From NCBI GenBank assembly GCA_049999725.1, contig JBNGIS010032011.1, forward strand, positions 1 to 36,467: 36,467 bases of DNA, written 5' to 3'. The notes under the pieces were generated by a model. That model searched no databases. It saw nothing but the letters and a program-made list of their open reading frames with translations, and had not been told where the DNA came from. The DNA comes from Haplomitrium mnioides (Eukaryota > Marchantiophyta > Haplomitriopsida > Calobryales). The translations under genes were made by a program, and so were the position numbers. This document shows, one piece after another, positions 20,430-29,126 of this stretch (the first letter of the stretch is position 1; each line of letters starts with the position of its first letter).

Positions 20430-20990
20430 ATACGCATAGAGCTACAAACAACAATAACAAATCTTAGTCAAGCTTAGTCTATAGGCACGTCTAGAGTTTC
20501 AAAAAACAAAGACAAATCTCTTGCATGCATGCATAGACTCTACATGTGCATATGGCAACAAACAACAATAAAAAAATCTTAGATGTGTTTTGAGTCTCAA
20601 AGAACGTTAATGAATCTTTTGGACCTTTAGGTTCTATTCACGTATAGGGTTACAAATAACAATATTGAATTTTACATGCACCTAAACTCTATGTACATAT
20701 GAGGTCTCAAAGAACAGTAATGCATCTTTTGTTGTTTAGATTCTAACCGTGCATAGTTCTACAAGCAACAATGATGAATCTTATACACACCCAAAATCCT
20801 TGCATGTATTGAGTTTTCAAAGAAAAATAACGAATATTGTGCACATGTAGGGTCTAAGCACACAAATGGTAACAAACAACAATAATGAATCTTATATACG
20901 CATAGGATTACAAACAACAATAACAAATCTTTTGTTTGCTTAGACATTTTGTGCATAGAGAGTTGTAAACAACAATAGAAAATCATCTAA
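20430..20990. repeat. ~55-bp minisatellite with two alternating unit types
   Basis: About eleven units can be anchored on words like TTACAAACAACAATAA-GAATCTT, at about 20440, 20494, 20552, 20591, 20647, 20702, 20756, 20810, 20868, 20907 and 20960. Spacing is mostly 53-58 bp, with two short steps of 39 bp. Between anchors a second conserved word resembling GCATAGGGT / TAGACTCTA recurs. Some units have ACAAACAACAATAA and others TCAAAGAACAGTAA in the anchor, and in part of the array these alternate. Antisense translation gives repeated Leu/Cys/Val-rich peptides; I regard these as by-products and not genes. Confidence 0.7.
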
Positions 20991-23089
20991 GCACTTAGAT
21001 TCTCTTGCAAATTTGGAATATTTTAAGCTTTTGAATTCAAAATAACGTACTTGATAAATAATAGAAAAATATTATAACAATCTTGAATGGAAGCCAAAGC
21101 ATTTTTTGACCTTTGTCAAACTCGAAAAGATATCTCTCCTATAATAAGTTTATCTATTTGTACATTTCACAAACAGTAAATCTATTGTGTTTAGGAATTT
21201 TGACATTTGGAGAGTGTGTTCTCTAATGTTTTGTAAATTCAATAAAACTTACAAAGCAATCAAGATCCTTCTCTTTCAAATAAGCTTTTATAATAATCAT
21301 AAACTTTCTATTTGGTAAACTTTTTGGGCAATTATATATTTTGTGAGTTTGCGCTCTCTCATAGTGTTATTGAACAAAATTGTCCATTCACTCACATGCA
21401 AATACTCCTCTAGTAGATAAATCTCTCTTTCTAAGAGTGCCTTTGGGATGTGCATTTTTCAATTCTTGTATTGTTTGGATTTTAATTTTTTCTTGGCGTT
21501 CACCATTATAATATGATGTCTAACTCTTTATGCTTTGCTTAAAGTATATTTCTGTAACAACTCTGATGTAAGTTGTCTTACACAATGATAAACAACTATT
21601 TTGACAACATGAAATTCTTCTCAACTTAAAAATTGATACGAGATCAAGTTTCTTCTTTACCAAATTCTCGACATGATAGAATTTTGACAAAGAGCTATCA
21701 CATAAAGAATTTAATCATTTGGATTTTGCCTAAGCTAAAGATGTTTGGGTGGTCAATTAGATCTGCATGCAAATCTAGCCATTGGAGACAAAGCATTATC
21801 TTCAAGATTTTCTACATTAATTGAAGTACGCTTTGGTTTTGGAGTATGCTTCTTAAATTTAGGTAAATATATTGCAATTGTGAGAGAATACGACCAAGCC
21901 GAAACAACATCCTCACCAAAATTTGGAATACACAACAACATTTTTGTAAAATAATTAGACCTCTTGACGATAATTTCTTAGAATTGCTTTCTATTTGAGA
22001 ATTATTGCATGAACTTGCATCTAACAATTCGATCATTTGCTTTCTTTCTTTAGATGTCTCTCTTGTTGCAATTTCAAGTCCAGCTTGAGTAGAAGTAACA
22101 ATTCAATTGAATGTTATCAAAAGTAGCAAGATATTGTCATCAAAATTGAATTGATGTTGCAGTTCCATTCTCAAATTCCAATTGACAAATATATTTTTAT
22201 CTTGGACTTTGTAATCTTCATCAATTGTTGGCAAAGATACATTAACAGCATTCTCAAGATGGTGACATGAGTGCCACCAAGTAGTCTTCAAAGTTTCACT
22301 CTTTTTCTTGGGTTACACTAGAGGAGCTATAGCTCTCAAGTAATGAAGTTTGGTTGGAGTATCAAAGCCCGTCCAAGCATAGGGTCTAGTTTTTCAAAAA
22401 GAACTTAAAGGAAGACACTTTGATTGCTTAACTTGTATGTTTGGTTCCATGTGCGCATAGGGTTCACTCATTGATTTTATACACACGTAGGGCTCACTTC
22501 GACAGTCACCATCTATTGACATATCTTGTTGTAAAATTGGCATGTTTTTACCCAAAGTATTGGCCATCACACTCAATGCTTTTAGTTCACCAATGTTTAT
22601 GGCCTTAGTATAACAATTTAAAATATGATCACTTAGCCGTCTAGTAGTGAAACTTATCTTGTATTTCAAATCTTGAATCTCTAGTGTTTTTTGCCTCTTA
22701 TTGCTCATGCCATTTGAAATGCACAAAAAAGAAAGAAAACTAAATGAATTTAATAAACTAATCAATATAGTATACATGAGCATCTAAAAAAAGTCATTTA
22801 TTTAAAACACCACAAAACAACAAAATAATAAAATGATGAAAAAAAACGTGGCAAAGGTATACAAATGAATGTTTTGTGAAAAAAATTACTTTTTAATTTT
22901 TACGTATAAAAGAAATTGGAATAGATAGTTTCTCTCTATTGTCATGAGTGCATTCATCAAATATTTTTGTTTTTTACAAGCAATTTTGTATTTACTTCTC
23001 ATTAAGCAATATTTTTCTTGTGAGTTTCATATTAGAATTCATTCTACTTTTTTAGCTATCAATTTCTTCTTTTTTAAAGACTAGCAAAT
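20991..23089. other. AT-rich intergenic DNA, no gene recognised
   Basis: A - strand frame (22783-22394, with an internal Met at 22708: MSNKRQKTLEIQDLKYK) and shorter - strand frames down to 21750 could be pieces of one decayed coding region, but no family is recognised. Within it the GCATAGGG words known from the nearby minisatellite recur (22374, 22453, 22481). Confidence 0.4.
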
Positions 23090-23421
23090 ATGGCAACACA
23101 GGTGGTAGTAGCCAAACTTGCTCAACGTAAACCATATTGGTATATCAATGTGATGAAGCTTATTGAGCCAATAAGATTAGCCAAAGAAAGGTCAATTTTT
23201 TTGTGGAATGATGAAGTATCCCAAAAACCACTTGTATCTATTTCATGGCGAGAATGAAAAATTCATCATTGGAAGACATGTGTAACTAACAATTATGCGC
23301 AAAGTTGATAACAATCGCCAAAGGCAGAAAGAAGATTGAGGCCACCAAAGAGCCAATCGAAGAGCAAGACCAAGCTCCAACCTTGGTCTCGAATGATCCA
23401 AATTTTCTGCTCCACTACTAG
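23090..23421 (+). pseudogene. Decayed reading frame of unknown function
   Basis: From ATG 23090 a frame reads MATQVVVAKLAQRKPYWYIN and stops at a TGA near 23255. A second frame continues with ENEKFIIGRHV. A third reads KLITIAKGRKKIEATKEPIE and ends in NDPNFLLHY and a TAG at 23419-23421. Together this would be about 110 residues with two or three indels. The change in frame without loss of protein-like composition suggests a genuine old coding sequence. I do not recognise the family; a retroelement protein or a host gene fragment are both possible. Confidence 0.35.
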
Positions 23422-26064
23422 AAAACAAGAGAGTGGAGAATAAAGCAATATGGTGAACATGCTAGCCAATGTTTAGACAACTATACATATGCAGATATGA
23501 GGTTGATATGCAATCATATATAAATGGACTTAACTTGGCATTTTATCAAATCCACATAGAGTCTAATGCATGACAATTCAACGGGTTTATTAAACCCCAA
23601 AATATTATTTCAGTGATTGTTGACGTCCTTTGTAGTTGCAGTCTTAAGGAATGCAAGCATGATGACTTATAACCTTTTTCAAAATATGACATTTTGGACA
23701 TGGTGTCATCTTTTGCGGTTGAAACTACTTTGGATTTTTGGTTGTTTGCAATAATTCATTCTTTCTAGCATCTCACATCATCAAAGATGATATTTTGAAA
23801 ATTTGTTGCGCAATCAATCACAACATTTGGTGAGTTATTTATGTTGCTTGTTTTTTTTAATGTTTCTTTGTCATGCTTATTTGTATATTGGTTTATTGTT
23901 ATGTCTTACAATGTTTATGGTATTGCAATAAGGACAAAACCAACATTCATCATTTACATAGTCTTAGAACTGCCTATGCCGACAAGTAATAGATGGTGAG
24001 CTACTAGACAAAGAAGGGGAAGCGTAACATGAAAACCTTCAATGTTTGAATGGATGGAGCATCTTATCAACCCCGCTAGATCATGCGGTATGGTTTTAGA
24101 TGTCCTACAGTTTCTGCAAAAATTGAACATCAAATTCTATGAGATGATATTTTTGTGAATGTTTACTAGAAGCCATATGCTTTGTACAAATTTTTTATTG
24201 ATCATTTATCATCAAAGCAGAACTAGATTTTAGATCTTTGCTCTAAGTACAAGATGAGTTTAGCATGTATTCATAAACTAATGAGAAAATGTATTAATAT
24301 ATAATAGTCAATCTATATTCCAAAAAAAGTTTTTGACAATGGTTTCTTTGCTATGTGATGTTTTCACTTGCTATTTACGCAATTGAAAAGTCTCTATATG
24401 ATTTATCAGCGGTTGTAGATGTTGACGCTCCTCAACTTTTAGTTGTAGAAGATAACATCTATCTTACAAAAGACAAAGTTGATGAAGAGTCGGTGGAATG
24501 ATGTACATTTTCAAATATAAATAAAGAGTTTCTTTACAGAATTTTGTTGAAGTCCATGTTGGCATGAATGTTCATGTTTGAATGAATTTGTTTTTGATAA
24601 AACAAAAGATAGCGTGCAAGATGTTTGCATTGAAGTCCATATATGCAAGAGCAAAGTAAATTTATTTTGATCTTATAGTACTCATATGAAATGTATAAGC
24701 AACAAAAAAATGCACACATGAGCGTTATTATAATTTTTTTGTCATATGAGTACTTGAATGAAGTGTAAAAGCAACAAAATGTATGCTCGCATAGTAATTC
24801 TTGTTTTTGTAATCTTATAATTAAATGCATGAGATTTTTTAATATCAAAGTCTCTCATTGCTGTAGCATTATTGTTTGATATTCATGTTTAGAGTACACA
24901 TTTTAAAGTTATGAGAGATGGAAAGTATGCATGGATAGTCATCCTTGTTTTGTTTTGATATTTAAAGAATATATGTAAAATATGTGAATTATGAAGTCTT
25001 TGCTCACACAAGTCACTTGTTTTATTTTTATTTCAAGATTATATATGTTTATAAGTTTTGAGAGAAAGAGTGTATGTGTGAGTGTTTTGGCGTGGTTTTT
25101 TCATTTAATGTGTTTCTAATAAATTTTGTTTTTTGTCTTGATCCATTTTTTGTCTTATGAATATTGTTATAAAACTTGAAAATGTTAACATTGACATTTT
25201 AATGCATTTTGTATGTATTCTATTTAATAGTGCTCATTTTTGTTAAGGAAAATTTTTTAAATTTTTTTTAAAAAAATTTAATTCTATATTAAATGTTTTT
25301 TATGAATACAATGAGTAAATAAAATGAGCAAATTGCATGTAAAAAAATAAATGTTTTTCTAACAAAAATCTTGAATGTTAATTTTGCAATTTTTGAAGTT
25401 CAAATTGGAAAATCAACTTTTTGAGGACCAAATGAAACATGAACGCTTTAGAGGTCCCTCGTTCAAAGTAGTGGTTGTTTGTTGTGACCATAATTAACAA
25501 TCTAAAATGTAAACATATTGTTTTTGCTAAAGCTCATATGCACACTAGCTTTTGGGTTTTGGTTCGACATCCTTGCGTGTAAATGCTTCATGATTCTATG
25601 CATGTATGGGGTTCCAGGTTTAGCTTTGGAGTCCATGTGCATATAGGCTTTAATAATCTAGTTGTGCATAGGCTTTTAAACATTGCATAAGTATAAATAA
25701 GTATAGTAATGTTTTTTGATCTTGAATAGTTTGAGGAAAGAAATCAGTATTTTTATTTTTGTTTTTGCTTTTATTTTAAGTACATGTATAAATGTTAAAA
25801 ATCAATAAACAATCATGAACATTTAAGATAATCAAAACTTGGAAACACTTTGGATTTAATATAGAATTTGGTATTTTTCTTTGAAGAGTTCATAGATGTA
25901 TAGAGTTCATTCTCAACAAAAAGAAGTCAATGGAATGTAAACATTCATATAACTTAAACAATATATAAAATTAAACTATACACACAAATAAAAGTATCTT
26001 GCAAATAATAAAATATAAAAACATCTATATTGAAAACAAAAACAAAAACTGATTTTCCCACTAG
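23422..26064. other. AT-rich intergenic DNA with small inverted repeats
   Basis: No gene is recognised. A 13-bp perfect inverted repeat (AGTACTCATATGA, 24677-24689 and 24742-24754) overlaps a looser direct repeat (words like GTATAAGCAACAAAA near 24692 and 24767). A 25-bp A/T palindrome lies at 25257-25281 (12-bp arms, TTAAATTTTTTT). GCATAGG-type words of the minisatellite recur near 25600-25670. Confidence 0.5.
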
Positions 26065-26510
26065 TGTAAAAGAACTCATGGACCAAATCCAAATGAGTAA
26101 GAACTCATAGTGAGCTCTAAAAGAGTAATTCAACCAAATGCCAACACACAAGCAAAAGCAAAGCAACCATAGAACCCAAGTGATTCGAGAGGAACTCTAG
26201 AATGAGGAGTGGAGCTATGAAGCCCTTCTATTTATACAAGAGAAGAAGGTGTCATCCCTCTTTTTTCAATTACAAGTCACTTCTAGTTTCAACCCTAGAA
26301 TTGATCACTTAAAAGTCACTTCTTGTTTCAAACCTAAAATTACTCACTTAGAAGTCACTTCCAATTTCAACTTTAAAAGCTCTAAAAGTAACTTTGAAAA
26401 CAAGCAATATTTTCTCAATTCAACCTTAAAAATAGCCCTTTACCACATCCTTCACTCCTCTCTATTTTCTTATAAATATCACAACATCGTGCTTGTACTA
26501 TTGTATAATC
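26065..26510 (-). repeat. 3' LTR of the chromovirus
   Basis: Shares long, clearly homologous sequence with 28694-29126. On the - strand it starts near 26510, just after the polypurine tract, and ends TTTTACA at 26065. A TATA box (TATAAATAG, - strand, 26236-26228) lies about 270 bp into the repeat. Inside are two to three copies of a ~38-bp tandem repeat (AAGTCACTTCTAGTTTCAAC-like, from about 26273 to 26372). The first two bases of this copy do not read TG, unlike the partner copy. Confidence 0.8.
26228..26236 (-). promoter_or_regulatory. TATA box in the chromovirus 3' LTR
   Basis: On the - strand this reads TATAAATAG, a textbook plant TATA box. The same word is kept in the LTR fragment at 28543-28551 but is altered in the 5' LTR copy (around 28850). 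Confidence 0.6.
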
Positions 26511-26520
26511 CTTGCCTTCT
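26510..26520 (-). other. Polypurine tract of the chromovirus
   Basis: The - strand reads AGAAGGCAAGG immediately before the LTR start. Its first two bases are shared with the TAG stop codon of pol (26521-26519). Confidence 0.6.
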
Positions 26521-27990
26521 AATCGATGACGTCATCGTTATGACCGACAGTTTCAAATAATCTAATAGCTTCTTGAGCATTCTCAAGGTTAGAACACGGT
26601 TCCTAAGTAGCATCATGAAGTGGATATCCCTTCCACAACACTTTGTATTGAACTTGAAGATGTCGTCTACGCTTGATAACTTAGCCAAAATGTGGTCCAT
26701 CTCATATTCTTCATGATCATGAAGAAAAATAGGTGGAGGAGGAATTCGAACACAATTCAGAAAAGAAGATAGACTAGAAATAAAAGGTATAAGTTAAGAT
26801 ATATGGAATACAAGATGAATCTTTATATGGAGAGAAAGATCAAGTTTGTATACAATGGGAGAAATAACTTAAGAATTTGAGAAAGGACCAATCCAAGCTC
26901 GAGACAACTTACGAACTTGAGCATTTAAAGACAAAAGATAATCATGAGTAGAAAGTATAACTTGGTCATTTAAAACATAAGAAAAATCATGATGATGTTT
27001 ATTGGTATATTTTTTTGCCAATTTTGAACAATAACTAGATGGTTTTTGGCATCTTGCAAAGAGAAAGATAAATGAGACAAAACAATAGAAACACTTGGAA
27101 AATTGGAAGAGGAAGAAGAAAACAAACCATCGGAAACAAAAGGATGTTGACCCGAATTAAGAAAGAAAGAAGAAAATCTTGTACTTGCTTGTTTGGAGTT
27201 GTTGTATGCAAACTCCATAGTCGATAAGAAATTATCCCAATTTATATGATAAACATTGATAAATGCGCAAAACATATCCTCTAAAGTGCAATTTTCACAC
27301 TCAGTTTGCCCATTTTTTGGAGGATAATACATTGTAGACATAGATAGTTTGGTATCCAAAAGTGTGAACAACTCTTGCCAAAACTTTCGAGTGAATTGTG
27401 GATCTCTATCAGATAGTAACACCTTTGGCGTTCCATGATAGCAAAAGATTGTATCAAAGTAAATCTTTGCCAATTGTGGAGAATCCATGGCATCCACTAT
27501 TAGTGCTAGATGAATTTGCTTATTTAGCTTATCTACAAACACCACAATGGCAATAAACCCATGAGGTGTGGTTGGAAGCAAAGTGACAAGATCTAAACTT
27601 ACATGTTCCCACCGAGCAGTTGGAATTGGTAGTGGTTGAAGAAGGCCAGCTGGTTTTTGATTTGAAGCCTTGTTTTGCTAACAACTTTCACAAAAATGAA
27701 TAAAGCCATAAACATCTCGAGCTAGGTTTGGCCATCACCAAGTGCGTTGAAGCAACTCTATAGTCTTATCTACCCCAAGATGCCCAAAAATTAGAATGCC
27801 ATATGCTTCTTGCAAATGGGCCATTCGAAATGCATCATCTTGTAGAACATATATTTGATGGTCTTGACAGAATATACCATCCTGAATGAAAAAGACATAA
27901 TACTCATTATCTTTGACTGCCAAACGTGCTCTAACAAGATTAAAAAAAAGAATCTTCATGTAATTTTTGTTAAAAACCATCACTAGTTAC
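26519..27990 (-). pseudogene. Chromovirus integrase with C-terminal chromodomain
   Basis: Read on the - strand. The zinc domain (about 27830-27670) shows GHLGVDKTIELLQ and CESC, with the first His apparently Tyr; a TAG interrupts it at 27680-27678. The core is open from there to 26970 and keeps all three catalytic residues: Asp in SLDLVT (27593-27591), Asp in LSDRDPQFT (27410-27408) and Glu in GQTECEN (27302-27300), the last two exactly 35 residues apart. A frameshift near 27010 leads to the GPF module (RAWIGPF, 26889-26881). The end is a chromodomain, recognisable after another shift near 26660 (QYKVLWKGYPLHDAT), with TAG in place of its Trp codon at 26605-26603. Chromodomains steer integration to marked chromatin. 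The stop codon (26521-26519) overlaps the polypurine tract. Confidence 0.85.
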
Positions 27991-28059
27991 TTCATCAAGA
28001 TGTAGTATACTAACATTTGCAACCTTCAATGTATTTCCAATGTATTTAGTTGATGATCT

Positions 28060-28331
28060 GGTCTTCATGACAATGCATTAGAAATGATATGGAACCTTTC
28101 CGGCTTGTACTCCAACTTGATATCAAAGAGCTATAGTTGATCTTCCCAATGATGATGACTTGTCATATTTTCTAAGTGAATTGAATACAACAAGAGCTTG
28201 TGATTAGTGTGTATAGGTATATACTTTCCTAAAAGATAGTTTCTCCAAACTTTGGTAGCATAAACCATCACCAATTGCTCTTTATCTTTTGCAAAATAAT
28301 TTCTCTTCACTGCATTTTGTTGGAGTGACAA
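28060..28331 (-). pseudogene. Chromovirus RNase H fragment
   Basis: The - strand reads LVMVYATKVWRNYLLGKYIP and then FDIKLEYKPERFHIISNALS, typical of the gypsy RNase H. Two acidic active-site positions are Asn: HTNHK (AAT at 28205-28203) and SNALS near 28080; both fit G-to-A changes. The upstream half of the domain and all of RT are missing, because the sequence breaks at about 28331 into the inverted integrase piece. Confidence 0.8.
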
Positions 28332-28485
28332 AGCTTCAAATAAAAAATGAATTGGCCTTCTTCAACCACTATCGATTCTTACTGCTCGATGGGAACATGT
28401 AAGTTTAGATCTTGTCACTTTGCTTCCAACCACACCTCGTGGGTTTATTGCAATTGTGGTGTTTGTGGATAAGCTAAGCAAGCAA
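28327..28485 (+). pseudogene. Inverted copy of a chromovirus integrase segment
   Basis: On the + strand, 28327-28485 closely matches the - strand of about 27672-27515: both run from CTTCAAAT..., through GGGAACATGTAAGTTTAGAT, to TTGTGGTGTTTGT. It covers the segment around the first catalytic Asp (WEHVSLDLVTLLPTTP). The two arms, about 158 bp each, are separated by about 655 bp. The right end runs into LTR sequence at a short shared AAGCAAGCAAA-like word. Confidence 0.85.
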
Positions 28486-28693
28486 AGAACCGAAGTGATT
28501 TCAGAAGAACTCTAGAATGAAAAGTTGGGCTATAAAGCCCTTCTATTTATACAAGAGAAGAAAAATGTCATCTCTCGTTCTTCACTTACAAGTCACTTCT
28601 AGTTTCAACTGTAGAATTGATCACTTAGAAGTCACTTCTAGTTTCAACCCTAAAATTACACACTTAGAAGTCACTTCTAATTTCAACCCTAAG
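28486..28693 (-). repeat. Internal fragment of a chromovirus LTR (third copy)
   Basis: Corresponds to about 26171-26375 of the 3' LTR, including the TATA box (28551-28543) and three units of the ~38-bp internal repeat. Both ends are breakpoints: integrase DNA on the left, and the truncated end of the next LTR on the right. Confidence 0.85.
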
Positions 28694-29126
28694 ACTCAAG
28701 GACCAAATCCAAATGAGTAAGAACTCATAGTGAACTCTAAAAGATTTCTTCAACCAAATGCCAATAAAGCAAGCAAAAGCCAAGCGACCAAAGAACCCAA
28801 GTGATTCAAGAGGAACTCTAGAATGAGGAGTGGGCTATGAAATCCTTTTATGTATATAAGAGAAGAAGGTGTTATTCCTTTTTCTTCACTTACAAGTCAC
28901 TTCTAATTTCAACCCTAGAATTGATCACTTAAAACTCACTTCTAATTTCAACCCTAAAATTACTCACTTAGAAGTCACTTCTAGTTTCAACCCTAAAAGC
29001 TCTAAAAGTAACTTTGAAGACTAGTAATCTTATCTCAATTTCAACCTTAAAAATAAATTTTTGTCACTTCGTTTACTTCTCTCTATTTTCTTATAAATAA
29101 CACAACATCATGCTTATACTATAACA
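28694..29126 (-). repeat. 5' LTR of the chromovirus, U5 end truncated
   Basis: Homologous to 26074-26510. On the - strand it begins TGTTATAGTATAAGC at 29126. Its last nine or so bases and the primer-binding site are missing, replaced by the LTR fragment at 28486-28693. The TATA region is altered (TATATACATAAAAGG on the - strand). Confidence 0.8.

Larger units (their letters stand above)
26065..29126 (-). mobile_element. Rearranged Ty3/gypsy chromovirus, internally deleted
   Basis: Direct repeats at 26065-26510 and 28694-29126 flank - strand RNase H, integrase and chromodomain coding DNA in the correct order. The flanks ACTAG (26060-26064) and ACAAG (29127-29131) agree at four of five bases and may be a worn target-site duplication. 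Gag, protease and RT are absent. In their place (28327-28693) lies a + strand copy of part of the same integrase, joined to a piece of the same LTR. Such a structure points to template switching or aberrant break repair involving two copies of one family. Confidence 0.85.

Noticed and set aside
20759-20986. - strand frame rich in Leu, Cys and Val, resembling a membrane or signal peptide
   Set aside because: It is the antisense reading of the ~55-bp minisatellite; neighbouring units give the same peptide words in other frames.
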